Shown: piece after piece, positions 11,238 through 23,170 of the stretch
Numbering within the stretch: position 1 is the first letter of the stretch
Layout of the letters: each line of letters opens with the position of its first letter
NCBI RefSeq assembly: GCF_029852145.1
Contig: NC_079979.1
Location: 2,156,501 to 2,220,500, forward strand
Direction of reading: 5' to 3'
From: Microplitis mediator
Lineage: Eukaryota > Arthropoda > Insecta > Hymenoptera > Braconidae
DNA length: 64,000 nucleotides
The notes under the pieces: generated by a model
What the model was told of the DNA's origin: nothing
Databases searched by the model: none
The model's input: only the letters and a program-made list of their open reading frames with translations
Position numbers and translations under genes: made by a program

Positions 11238-14200
11238 ATGGAACAGATAATAACAGTTTGCATATTCTCCATGTCAATAAATTTGGTGATTGGAAAAATT
11301 AACATTGCACCACAAAATAATGTAGCTGCTTTCAACGAAATAGTGGTAAGTGAAAGAAAATATAGACTGCTAGAGAAAAGTTTAAGACTGCCAGTACTTA
11401 AGTGCACGAATACCTTTTCTAAAAATTGCTTATTTCAAATATTTCGATAATTGTCGTTAATTTCTTGTTTGTGTAGAAATCGTTAGTTGATTTTGTATTC
11501 GAATAGTCTGCTATGACGCTTTCATTCTATTTAAAGATTTTTATTGCAATTTGTCTGTCACTGTAGGGTGGTTTTAATCTTTTGACCAAAAGAGTATAAG
11601 ACTAGCAATTTCTAGTTATTCACAAAGCCAACTAAAATCCTACACGCTTTTATGATTCATACCCTCTTCGAAACCTGCACTTGACAATGAAATTTACAAC
11701 AAATAAAAAACTGTCAAAAAATTTATATAGGAATTCTGTGCGTGCCATTAATTGATCTCAAATGCAACAAATGATCTGAGATTGGTGATCCCACGACAAT
11801 TGGCCAATAAATATATACTAATCCTCTAAAAAAATCTATATCGGAATGCATCCTCGATCCCTGTGTGTATTTCCACATAGCGATTTTAAATGGGTTCCCA
11901 TACGGCCTCCTATCGGAATCAAGCATAGATCCCGATATAGATTATCACATGGGTTCCTATTTTAATCCAGACCATGCCAAATTAATATGGGAATCTAGTA
12001 TGGATTCCCATGTGGATTTTTACATTGACTTTCCATGGGAATTTGCTCCATGTTAATGAACATACGGGAATCTTAAATGGATTCGGAACCATGAAAATTA
12101 ACAAAAAGCGTCACTTTATTGATACAAATACCATAAAGAGACTATGTGTTTTCGTAAATTTTTCTGAACTTCGATACGTTTGTACGATTCCTAATTAAGT
12201 ATTTTATTAAATTTATTTGTTATTCCTATGAAGATGTTATACTTTGTGAGTTAATTAATACATCAATACCTTATTAAAAAAACTGACAAAGAGAATATCA
12301 ATTAATCAATTTTTCGTTGAAGAGTATTCTGCGAATAGAATATTAATCTGTGATTTTATTCACATACGCTTATCAATACACAATAGACATAGAGATCTAG
12401 ATACTCCGGATTCTATAGAAATTATTTATATAGAAATACAGATTTCTACGTCAATTCCACGCAAAGAAATCCATATATCCAAGTCCCTATGTCAAATTCC
12501 GTACATAGGAATCCAGGAATCCACAATTTCCAATATGGATTTCACATATGGCAATTCAGTTACCCATGGTTCCCAACACGAATTATTGTATAAGTCCTGT
12601 AAGAAGGACACTTTAATATATTTCACTTGCTGGTAGATAGAACCAAATATTTATTTAACAGTTAAACATTATTAAACCCGACAACTAATCGTATAATATG
12701 GACAGTTAATTATAAGTAGTATAATAAGGGAAAGGGAAAGAGTAGCTAGACGACGTCACGTTGGGTCCAATCGGAGGGCTCCGTCGGAATGCCTCTTCTT
12801 CGTCAGCCGCAATGTCCATCTCGCCCTTCTCTAGTGGGGGTGAGCCTTGTCACAGGCTGGGGGTAGCTCCTGACGTCAGAGGCTACAGGCCTTAAGATGC
12901 CTATCGAGCAGAAAGCTCGGTATTCAGGAACGAGTAGCTTACAGTCCATACAATCCTATATTAATTCTTATGGGTTCTCACATAAATACATGCATTTTCG
13001 TATAGGCTTCTGTGAATTTCTATGCAATCCTGATTAGATTTTTTTATGGGAATGATACACAAACGAAATAATGCATGCAAATAAATGGTTAATTGATTGT
13101 CGATAGGTAGGATCAGATCTTATCGGGCCCAGTTGTTGTGTGATCACTTTTCCGGGATCAGTTGACATGAAATCGTGCCTTGCATATATTCCCGCATGAT
13201 ATTTTCGGATACATTTCCACATAGTTTCCTACCCAGAAATCACGATTTCCATAGTTTCCTGCATGGATTCTTTATCCATCCGAATACATCATAGAAATTT
13301 GTACGGATTGTTCGTTTGATTCCTATATAAAGTTTCTAGACAGTAATCCTATAGTAAATGTTTAATTTATTAAATGAAATTTATTGTTTTGATCAAAAGG
13401 TAGATGTATTAAAAAACCATTCCGAATTCACAACAATCGCATTTTGTGGGAACGATGAAGAAATAATTAATTCTTTGAGCGGATTGATTCCTCGAAATAT
13501 GTTACTGACAAACACTACGAATATGTTTAATGAGGTATTCGCAAATAAAAAAATTGATTTGTTGATAATAATCATAAATTCACTGGACGATTTGATTAGT
13601 TCGAATAAAATTATTTTGTGGAACTTTCCTGTGATAGTCGACACAGTGTTTATATTTCTAAAAGCTGAAAAAACAACTGTATACACAGTCAGACAATTAT
13701 TTTTTATGTTTCGGTCAAAAATCAATGCCTCTAAAACCTACATATTTTTTGGCCTGAAGTTTTATATGAATGGAATCAAAATATTTACTGACAATCCATA
13801 TACTGATTACGCACCTTTATCCTGGGTGAAATATACTAACATAAAAGTTAAGAATTATGAAGTCAAGTGGATAATTTACCAGAGATTATGTTTTAGTAAA
13901 AATGAGAGCAACCATGGTAAGCATTCGAATTTAATTTTATAATACTTTTGAAGAAACTGATGATTTCTGCACTCTTCGATTAAAAACTTCGGATGGAATC
14001 GATTGATTCTGATTGAAGGTCGATCGGAATCAATTGAATCGATCGGAGTTATTAGCGAGGACTGATTGAGGCAAAGACAATAACCCCTTTTATTTAAGAA
14101 ATGCATCTAGTAAAGATGCTCATGCGTCATCTTTTAACAATAAAAGAAATTTGAACTTTCAATTTTTGGTGGGTGAATTTTTTGTCACAATAAACTATTC

Positions 14201-16559
14201 CACAATACCTGCATCAAAGCTAGAAGTTTCAATGCCAATACAGTCAGCCGGAACAAGCCCATTTCAGGCTAATCCGGGAACTTTTTGAGGTGCATTCCTC
14301 TACCGTTCCAAGATCAGGCTGTCTTGTTTCTGCCTACTGTAACCGAAATGAAATACATATTCACACTGTATTGTTATGTCACTTCGCGAGCAAGGATCCA
14401 TTTTTTATTCGTCTTATGAATTCAGAGAGATTAAGACTAGAAAATTAGAAAATTCATTGGAAGGATCCTTTTTTAGGGCAATAAGGCAAGGTTGCGTCTT
14501 ACCATTTTATCCTGGAGCCATCTGCTCACCAGTACGGGGAACTGCTACGGGAGGCCTCTGCAAGCCCACTTAGACCAGAGTGTCTTTATTCCCTGCAATG
14601 GTCGAAGTGTTTAGCCCAAAAAAATATGGACTCGTGTAGGTTGCGTTTAGACACCACGCGCCCTTATGTCGAGTTCATTGCACTCTTCGCCGGTTAACGA
14701 CTACCTTAGTCACTCGATTGTATTTTTCTATTACGGGTGTTTTCTGGATAGAAAGTACAGGTTTCGCAGCAGGTGTACACCTGAAATAGCTAAGGAAACG
14801 GCTTCCCGTAAAACAGAGGTGGACTTCGATCCTGCTACATTAATAAATTGTTATGGAATTCATTTGATTGTTCACGACGTTCTGGATTCCTTAACAGGTG
14901 AAAAGCTTTATCAATAAATTGAATTTCATAGAATCTATCCTACTATTTCCCTGCACGATTAGCCTAGTATTGGATTTGTTCAACCGGTAGTTGGTACTGA
15001 AACTTCAGTTTTTGATGCAATCAATTCAATAAATTCAATCCATAGTATCAGCCAATTCACTATTCCAGACTTCGTACGAAGGCAGCTCTTGCCAAGGGCT
15101 TGGGCGAACCTCGAAGTCATTTGGAATCATCGTTTTCATCCCTTGCCTTATATTATACCATTTAACTAATAATTTATTTTATTAATTTGCAGAAAGCAGT
15201 GGCTGTGGGAATCTTATATTCGATCGTGCAAAGCATCTCAACAATCATACGATAAAAGTATCTCGCATATTTTCCAATAAATCAACGACTGTTACTCATA
15301 GTAATGAATATATAAATAAAGATAGTGATCTTAATAACATATTAATTCCGATAGAAGCATTCATTGCTAAAACAATTATGAAGTATTTGAATGTTTCGAT
15401 GGTTATAGTTTTTGGCAGGTCGATGGATGTTAAAGATGATACAAAAATTCATACGTCGGAACCAAAGCTTCTTGCTAAAAATTCGATGGATCTAACTCTA
15501 TCTCCAGCCCAATGGGTTTCAAGTAATGTAAAAGTAAACGTGTTTGATTTTCTTAGTCTAACCTACCCAATTTTCTATATTGACGACGTCATCATCACAA
15601 AAAATCGTGGATTATTGACGCCACTAGAAAAAATGTTTGATTATTACGGCTGGTTAATTATCATATCAACTTTCGTCATCTTGTCAATAACATTCATCGT
15701 TATTTATGTATCCAATCGTCAAATGGAGGATCGATTATCATTTTCCATCTTTGAATGCTTGCGTTTGTTGATAAATAATTCACTCAACACGTGCATGGAC
15801 TCCATCAAATTGCGAATAGTGTTTTTTGTTATATTTTTATACTTTCTGGTGATACAGGCGACATTTTCTGGGCACCTTGCTGCATTTTTAACAAAACCCG
15901 AGTACAGAAAAAATGTTGAAACACTTGAGGATCTCAAAGATTCCCGTTATGAAACAATTTATGCTAGTATAATAGCAAAACAATACATAACAGATCCAGT
16001 ATTAATTGAGAAAACTAATTTTAATAATTATTGGGCCTGTAAAAATGACATTGGGACTAAGCCAATTGCCTGTATCGGCAGCCTGGCGTTTTCAAAAGGA
16101 ATGATAACGAAATTCAATTTGCAGTATTCGAAAAATAGTCTACGTCACGGATTCAACTCAATAGCAATGACTAGAAATTGGGTCTTAGGATCACGTGTTA
16201 ATAATCTTATTATATGGCTGTCACAATCTGGTGTAATTGACAAGTGGTTTGAAAATTATCACGAGCAAGAAAATCATGACTTAAAAAAGATGCAAGATTA
16301 CCTAGCCACTGACGATTATTATCGGCCTGTTGTTTTTAGTGACCTTATATTTGCTTTCGTTTTATTGGCCATTGGAATCTTATGTTCGTTTATTTGTTTT
16401 ATTGCTGAATTGTTTATTAAAACTATTAAGTTGTATGGCGATAAAATACGTCAGCATCTACGAGCACTGATACGACCGATTATTTTGCTGTACTGGATTG
16501 CAAGTTATGGATTTCGAAGATTGTTGGAATCTTTGTGTAATGACATACGGAACAGTTGA
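11238..16559 (+). CDS. Divergent ionotropic receptor (IR), tandem copy 3, full-length tail
   Basis: Proposed CDS: exon 1 11238-11345, exon 2 13400-13916, exon 3 15193-16559; 663 aa. Exon 1 is a signal peptide (MEQIITVCIFSMSINLVIG). Exon 2 begins after GATCAAAAG and ends in phase 1 at CATG|GTAAGC. Exon 3 opens with ESSGCGNLIFDRAKHL (S1) and includes the first membrane segment after YYGWLIIISTFVIL, the gate motif ATFSGHLAAFLTKP, S2, and the last membrane segment FSDLIFAFVLLAIG. Unlike copies 1 and 2 it continues past the last membrane segment with a basic and hydrophobic tail of about 40 residues (starting LYGDKIRQHL and ending NDIRNS). This is probably the ancestral form. It is expected to act as a chemosensory channel subunit, perhaps with a broadly expressed co-receptor (family knowledge; no co-receptor is in the window). 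Its first intron is enlarged by a palindrome-rich element. Confidence 0.87.
11477..11562 (+). pseudogene. Relic exon in intron 1 of IR copy 3, broken
   Basis: Homologous to 459-539 with a good acceptor (TTGTTTGTGTAG), but the reading frame is broken: GTATTCGAATAG contains a stop and indels follow. It is the most decayed of the three versions and shows that the block is no longer coding here. Confidence 0.45.
11715..13340. mobile_element. Palindrome-rich element in intron 1 of IR copy 3
   Basis: About 1.6 kb absent from copy 1. Its outer parts carry inverted versions of TTTATATAGGAATTC (near 11721) and ATTCCTATATAAAG (near 13319). The interior repeats a GGGAATCC/GGATTCCC word in both orientations (11720-12070, 12400-12570, 12950-13280). 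Copies 1 and 2 keep only fragments of the right end, so insertion probably predates the duplications and was followed by deletions. No coding capacity is seen. Confidence 0.45.
12720..12940. other. GC-richer unique segment inside the copy 3 intron element
   Basis: This segment (GACGACGTCACGTTGGGTCC, then CTAGTGGGGGTGAGCC) is clearly GC-richer than its surroundings and matches nothing else in the window. It could be a fragment of another transposon or captured sequence. I see no ORF or RNA structure to identify it. Confidence 0.3.
13917..15192 (+). other. Intron 2 of IR copy 3
   Basis: 1276 nt, GT-AG, colinear with copy 2 intron 2 but with small indels. No supported gene inside. Confidence 0.6.
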
Positions 16560-16768
16560 AGAATTCAAGTCGCAGAATTTCTGTAGGTCTCAAATTTTCG
16601 AATTTCTACTGGGTATATACTTTGAAAGTCTGTATTAATCGGGTAATAACGAAAAATCTAGTGTGTGGGGGATTAATACACAATTTCCGATTCCATGTGT
16701 TAGCTCTGGTTTTCAGCTCTTTTTTCTTTTATCTAAAAAATTGTCGTGTTTCATTCCCTTAGTTTATA
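16560..16768 (+). other. 3' flank of IR copy 3
   Basis: Follows the copy 3 stop. No canonical AATAAA was seen in this stretch, so the transcript end is not placed. A short open frame at 16556-16762 is not supported. Confidence 0.3.
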
Positions 16769-17312
16769 CACGGAGAGAAAATTATGGTACTTTTTGCTAT
16801 GCATTATGGCAAGAGTTTCCATAATGGTATAGAAATAGTACCCATACTATTATGGGAATGGTTCCCATAATAGTATGGGAATAGTTCCGATAATAATGTT
16901 GGAACAGTTTCCGTACCATTATGGAAACCATTTCCTAATGGTATGGGAATAGTTCCCATAATGGTATAGAAATTGTACCCATACTATTATGGGGATGATT
17001 CCCATAATATATGGGAATAGTTCCCAGAATAGTATGGGAAAAGTTCCTATAATGGAATGGGAATTGTTCCCATGGTTGTATGGGAATTATTCACATAATG
17101 TTATGGGAATGATTCCCATAATATTATAAGAACAATTCCTATAAATTATAGGTACCATCCCCATAATTTTAGGAACCGTTCCTCTAATGTTATGGGTAGC
17201 GTACCCATAATTATAGGAACCGCCCCCATAATTTATGGTGGTGATTCCTATGTTAGTATAGGAAAAATTTCTATAGAATTATGGGAACCGTTTCCATAAT
17301 TTTCTTTTCGTG
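16769..17312 (+). mobile_element. Element A1: TIR element filled with ATGGGAAT/ATTCCCAT words
   Basis: The ends CACGGAGAGAAAATTATGG and CCATAATTTTCTTTTCGTG are inverted repeats flanked by TA on both sides. The interior is an array of a palindromic word of the type TATGGGAATAGTTCCCATA. This copy (544 bp) lacks the conserved 200-bp core found in A2-A6. No transposase. Confidence 0.8.
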
Positions 17313-17314
17313 TA

Positions 17315-17790
17315 CTATACAGCTAGCAATTTCGTTCCTCTTATAAAGTAACAATCCGAAATGTTTGATTACACAGGAGAATATAAATAATCGTACGATA
17401 ATAGTACCCCAGAAGTTAAACGAATAAATATTTAGAAGTATCAGTAAGTGATGAATTCATTACTGAAAGAAGTAATTTTGGCAATGTTCTATTTTTCGAG
17501 AAGAGACAAAAGTTCTTTATAATATTATTATAATTTTAGTAATAATACATTTAAGAATTTGAAAAATCTATGTTATGACCAATAAATTATATGAATTAGA
17601 AATACGTTCTGTTGAGCAAAATAAAATTTCATGGATTTTAAAAAATATATTTCATATCATTAAATTTCATTTATTTTCATTTTAATTTCGAGATAGTCCG
17701 AGGATCTTGGAATTGATGTTAAAAACCCCTCACTTCAAACTGATAGAAATAAAATCATATTTGTATTCTCTATCGATAAGTTTCCGTGTC
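17315..17790. other. AT-rich sequence without recognised features
   Basis: No ORF of note, no RNA gene and no clear repeat membership in this stretch. Confidence 0.3.
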
Positions 17791-17857
17791 GTGTTTATAG
17801 TTCAATAGTATAGAAGGTAGAGCAGTTGCTCAAGGTTCCTTGTTCGAGTTTCGCCGT
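17791..17857 (+). repeat. tRNA-like module T1
   Basis: An A-box-like TATAGTTCAATAGTATAGAA is followed about 35 nt later by a B-box-like TTGTTCGAGTTTCG. No full cloverleaf forms, so it is a degenerate tRNA-derived (SINE-like) head rather than a tRNA gene. It lies just before the 175-bp array. Confidence 0.35.
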
Positions 17858-17919
17858 AAAAAATCGACGTCTTTATTTATTGACACTAATAGTGAATTTT
17901 TAGACAGTATTCAAACTTC

Positions 17920-18610
17920 ACTGATGTAATCAGTGATTAAATTTCACGGGTTGAATCAGTGATCGAGTGTCACTGATTACTTACCTACCAATTCACAGAA
18001 ACAAAAAATGATTTTTACTGATTGAACTAGTGACAGAATTGCCGCGATTCAATCAGTGATGAAATTTCACTGATTTAGTCAGTAATCAAATTTCACTGAC
18101 TCAATCAGTGATGAAATTTCACGGGTTTAATCAGTTATCAAGTGTCACTGATTACTTACCTACCGATTCACGGAAACAAAAAATGATTTTTACTGATTGA
18201 ACTAGTGATAGAATGGCCGCGATTCAATCAGTGATGAAATTTTACTGATTTAGTCAGTAATAAAATTTCACTGACATAATCAGTGATGAAATTTCACGGG
18301 TTGAGTCAGTGATCGAGTGTCACTGATTACTTACCTACCAATTCACAGACACAAAAAATGATTTTTACTGATTGAACTAGTGATAGAATTGCCGCGATTC
18401 AATCAGTGATTAAATTTCACTGATTTAGTCAGTAATCAAATTTCACTGACATAATAAGTGATGAAATTTCACGGGTTTAACCAGTTATCAAGTGTCACCG
18501 ATTACTTACCTACCAATTCACCGAAACAAACAGTGATTTTTACTGATTTGACTTGTGATAGATTTTCACTGATTCGAACTAATGATAGAATTCCACTGAT
18601 CGAATGAGTC
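17920..18610. repeat. 175-bp tandem satellite made of TCACTGATT/AATCAGTGA words
   Basis: CACGGGTT recurs at 17945, 18120, 18295 and 18470, giving an exact 175-bp period over nearly four units. Each unit is itself built from the word AATCAGTGATGAAATTTCAC and its inverse, with a conserved ATTACTTACCTACC segment. Period and word are read directly. No coding capacity. Confidence 0.85.
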
Positions 18611-19244
18611 AGAATCGACTAATTCCTGGTGATATACTACAGCTGAGGATAGTAAATATGCACGTTGACTCAGTGAAAATACACAGTTTCATTTTTAGAG
18701 ATAAATTTTTATCTAGTTTATTTTAATACTTCAAATCTTTGAGCTGATCACACGAAACTAATGATCAAGGAAAGTAGAAATTGAAAATTAACCGGTCAAT
18801 AAAATATTAAGTGATAAATTTTCTGTAACTTACAGTTTATAACTAAATAAAATAAAATAATAATCAGTCATAATAAAATGATAGAAAAAATTTAAGTCAC
18901 AATGAATTATTCATAATTAATTATCAAGAATTAAATAGACACAATAGAGGATGATAGTGAAATTAGTAGTGTATAATCCGGGTGTCAAATTTAACAGATG
19001 GAAGGAATGCATCAATCAATTTGCTCCCTATCCAAACTCGATCCGGATTAATCGAGTCGGAGTTCGTCTCGGTACCCAGTTCCTTATTCATCTAATATAT
19101 TCATTAATTTATAAATATACGATTACATATAATCTATATTAATTAAAGACACTTCCTCATTGTTATATAATAATGTATGTATTTGTATATATGTATGTAT
19201 ATTGTAGAAAAATTCATTAATCTTTATCCATACGGCAAAGGAAA
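18611..19244. other. AT-rich intergenic sequence
   Basis: Mostly featureless. A GC-richer patch at 19035-19075 contains CTCGATCCGGATTAATCGAG, a palindromic stretch. The 63-codon frame at 18951-19142 has no recognisable features. Confidence 0.3.
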
Positions 19245-20060
19245 TTTGAATTTAACGTTCGATATCTCGAAAACTAATGACCGGAAGCCCATTGCACATA
19301 AATGAAATTTGTAGCTGACAGTCTAATTTTTGAAATGAGACCTAAAACGTACCTTAATTTTTATAAGTTTGAAAGTTATGAATTTTTAAAAATTACAATA
19401 GAAATATTTCTAAAAATGTTGAATTTTTTTGTTCAAGAAACGATTAAAAGTCAATATCTCGGAAACTATTGATCAGAAATTGATGATACAAAGATAAAAA
19501 TCATAGCCAATAGTTCCATCTACAAAATGAAACCCAAAATGGGCCTTTGTATCAAAAAATTTCAAAACTGTGAATTTTCAAATTTTAAGGAAAAGAAATT
19601 GATCAACAATTTCAGGTTTTCTAGTTCAGAAATTCAAATCTTTGATTTTATATCTCGAAAACTATCACTGGAAACTCTATTACACCAAAATAAGTTTTTT
19701 TTTTTTAAACCTAATCTACAATTACAGCCCTCGCTCACTTCTCAATCTCCATGCCTTCAGAAGTTACAAATTTTTAAAGTTCTATCTCCAGAATTCCCTT
19801 TTAAGTTTTCCAAAAATGAACCCTTATCCAAATAGATCGATATCTCACGAACTATTGCTCAAAATTTGATCAAGCAAGAGTAAAAATTATAGCCAAAAAT
19901 CTGATCTCTCCTTTACGCCTGACCCTAGGGCTTCATTTTAATTTCCTTAAAAGTTACGAATTTGCAAACCCAAAAACTCGGAACTTTTAATTTCTTTCCC
20001 ACAAAAACGTCCATCTTCAATAATTAATAACTCCCACCCCAATGCTAAAAAAAAAAGTCA
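19245..20060 (-). repeat. Decayed ~195-bp superfamily, minus orientation
   Basis: Successive diverged units with the landmarks GATATCTCGAAAACTAATGA, GGAAG, TTGTAGC and AAATGAGACC. They are the reverse of the tandem units at 56560-57780. Open frames at 19527-19869 fall inside this repeat and are not supported as genes. Confidence 0.6.
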
Positions 20061-20080
20061 TTTAAAAAAAAAATATTGTA

Positions 20081-20797
20081 CACGGAAAGAAAATTATGGG
20101 AAGTTTTCCTATGCATTATGGGAATGGTTCCCATATATTATGGGAACCATCCCCATAATAGTATGAGAATAGTTCCCATACTATTATGGGAATGGTTCCC
20201 ATATTGGTATAGGAACTATTCCTATAATATTATGGGAACTATTCCAATAAATTTATGGGAACCATCCCTATAATATCATAAAATTTTTTTTTTGCACAAT
20301 AGTGTAGAAATTTCCCAAAATTTGAATTTTCTTGAATGTTTTGTGCTGACAAAAAATTCTTGTTAAAAATTTTAATGTTTTTTTGCCAAATACGATTTTT
20401 TTTTTCAATGTTTGAATTTTTGTTTTTATGTTTAATAATATTTCTGTGTATTGTAGAAGTGATTACCACACTTCTTTAAATTAATTTTTTCATGATAATA
20501 TGGGAACCATTCCCATACTATTATAGGAACCATTTCCATAATATTATGGGAATGGTTCCTATAATATTATAGAAAGTATTCCTATAAAGTATAGGAACCA
20601 TTCCTATAATTATAGGAACCATTCCTATAGTGTTATGGGTATCATTCCCATAATTATAGGAACTATTTCTATAATTATGGGAAACATTCCTATAATTATA
20701 GGAACCTCTCCCATAATTTATGGTCGTAATTCCTATGATGGTATAGGAAAAAATTTCACAAAATTATGGGAACCGCTGCCATAATTTTCTTTCCGTG
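20081..20797 (+). mobile_element. Element A2: TIR word element with conserved core
   Basis: 717 bp between CACGGAAAGAAAATTATGGG and CCATAATTTTCTTTCCGTG, flanked by TA/TA. Two arrays of ATGGGAAC/GTTCCCAT words surround a conserved, non-repetitive core (about 20,278-20,496) that reads as a 76-codon frame on the minus strand in several copies. Confidence 0.85.
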
Positions 20798-21490
20798 TAG
20801 CTCGAAGTCTCATAGATTTTATGATGAATATAACGTCTCCTAATCTCCAACTGTTCGCTCACAATATGTAATTATTAAATAACCACCGAAAAAAAATCGT
20901 AATTAAAACGAAAGCTCGTCCATTATTGATATTAACTAATTATTAAATAAATTAATTAATTAGTAAACGGATTGGGAACGTAATAAATGGATATTTGTAT
21001 TAACTATTTTTGACTATATATATATACATATTTTTTTTTAATATAATCCTACAGAGAGGTTATTTTATTTTACCAGGATTACTCGTCGTCATATTTCAGA
21101 TCGGGATTTGCGAACGAAACCGTCGTACTTCCCCTCATCATCCCTTCCCCCCTACTTCTACCTCTTTGCCCACACCAAACGTATTCTACGTCTCTGCATT
21201 TAGTATTAATAACGAATGCTATCATCCCTTGGCTTGTTTTTGTTTTTGTTTGTCTCTGTTTAACCTACAACTGATATAACTTTTATATAAAATGGGAAAA
21301 TACACGAGCATTGACTATTCTCTTCGAGCTCTCTATTTATATACTTTTATTTTATTTTATCATTCTCTTTATATTTCTCCATTATTACGAGGATTATTAT
21401 TTTTTTTTTAAGTTATTATTATCCAAGTGAAAAAATTTTAATTAATTATAATTAATGTGAATTTGAGATGTTCACAGAAAATATGAAGAT
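20798..21490. other. AT-rich sequence with a short C-rich island
   Basis: 21,100-21,180 is pyrimidine-rich (CCCCTCATCATCCCTTCCCC) in an AT-rich setting. No gene is seen; the 89-codon frame at 21010-21279 lacks features. Confidence 0.25.
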
Positions 21491-21499
21491 TTTTTATTT

Positions 21500-22450
21500 T
21501 ATGATCGTAATTGAAAATTTTAATTCCGTGTAACTATCGATGTAATTGATTAAAATCGATCATGTTTATGAGTTTTGGATCGAAAATTTACCGTACTATA
21601 ATTTTACTTCTCTATAATTCTCCTCTATCTTCAATAGTTTTCCCGAAAATTCCAATTATATGAAAAATTTACAATTTTAGGCTTTTCAACTGTCATATAA
21701 ATTGTACTAAAATTAAATCAACTATAACTATTAACTTCATTAATTAAAATGGATCAAATGTATGAGTTTTGGATCGAAAATTTACCGTGCTACAAATGTA
21801 TATCTATTGATTTTTTCTCTATCTTGGATAGTTTTCCCGGAATTTCAGATTTAAGGCATCGATTACGATTTTCAAATTATAACACAACTTGGACTGACTT
21901 CAATTTACTGTAACTATCGAATAAGTTAATAAAAATAAATTTCCAATGACATCTATCGATCGTAAATTTACCGGGCTACATATTTTAATCAGTGACTTTT
22001 CTCAAAATTCCCATTATTTTTCCAGTTATCTTAACTTTTATCAATCACTAAGATTCCTGAAAATTCTTCGAAAATTTTCACAAATGAAAAAGATGTCAGT
22101 GAAATATATGAATTAGAAATTTTTAATTTAACCCTTCAAGAGTTTATTCCTCACTCTAAAATTCTAGTTGATTTTTCTTAGATTTCCAATTAAATTTTCC
22201 ATTTTCCAAAATTTCAACCCCAATCTTTAATATTTCCCAATTTCGCACCTAATTATCCAAAATCAATCTCCTAGATATCCTGAAAATCTTTAATGTCCAC
22301 CAAATTTTCCATCCCAATCTATTACTAAATTTTCCTCTTTTCCACAAAACCCCAAATTTCTAATAATTTTCCAAAATGACCCAGTCATCCTCCGAATTTT
22401 CCAATTTTTCCGTAAAGTTTCCATGAAAACCTTTGGAAAATTTGACACAA
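21500..22450 (+). repeat. Decayed ~195-bp superfamily, plus orientation
   Basis: Diverged units share AAATTTACCGTACTATAATTT followed about 38 nt later by ATAGTTTTCCCG, the same skeleton as at 53400-54240. They are strongly diverged, and unit borders are blurred. Confidence 0.5.
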
Positions 22451-23170
22451 ATCATGGACCTCACCCACCTTAAGAAAATTAATTGAAAATTAATCAATTG
22501 CATCTAATTTTCATCTGATTTTCCTGTTTCGGAGACTTCTCTTTGATTCCGTCGACAAAAATTGAATCGAGAATGAAAACGTATGAAAAGATATATGCAT
22601 AAATAATGTATGAATATGACAAGTATATCAAAGAGTACTTAGGCTAGTGTATATATATAAAAATAAGTAAAGCGTGTACGCATGAAATAAAATACAGTAA
22701 ACACAATGCGAATTGTAACGCACGCAACTGTCCCTAGTGCATCCGCTCTCATCGAATATCTCTTTTCTTTAGCATAATTTACTGTAGATTGTAAGAAATA
22801 TATATACATATATGTATGTATAAGTGTAATGGTACATAAATGAGTGTGTGTGTGGGTTGAGTAAGATCGTGGAGACAAAATATTAAATAAAAAGGTATAA
22901 AAGTCAGTATAAAAAATAATAATAACCAGCTCAGCTCAGCGCAACAATGCGAATAAGGCGAATAAATAATTACTGTTATAATGTAATGACCGATCTGGGC
23001 CATGGGAATACTCGATAATCCTATGAATTATAAAAAAAAAAAATGAAAAAAAAGTACCGGACTATTTGTGCGTTCATTTAAAAGTTTTCCTTATTCTTCT
23101 TTTATTTTTATTGGAAAAAGGGGGAGTATTGGATAAAATGTTTTGTAAAAAGGAACAAAGTGGATACTAT
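22451..23170. other. Unique-looking AT-rich island
   Basis: Low-complexity TATATA and GTGTGTG patches (22,640-22,860) and otherwise unrepeated sequence. No supported gene, though a regulatory role cannot be judged. Confidence 0.25.

Noticed and set aside
20239..20469. Recurrent 76-codon frame (MVITSTIHRN...) in elements A2, A3, A5 and A6
   Set aside because: It lies in the AT-rich core of a non-autonomous element, is Lys/Asn/Ile-rich, ends inside the word arrays and is broken in A4. Recurrence reflects copy similarity, not shown protein selection.
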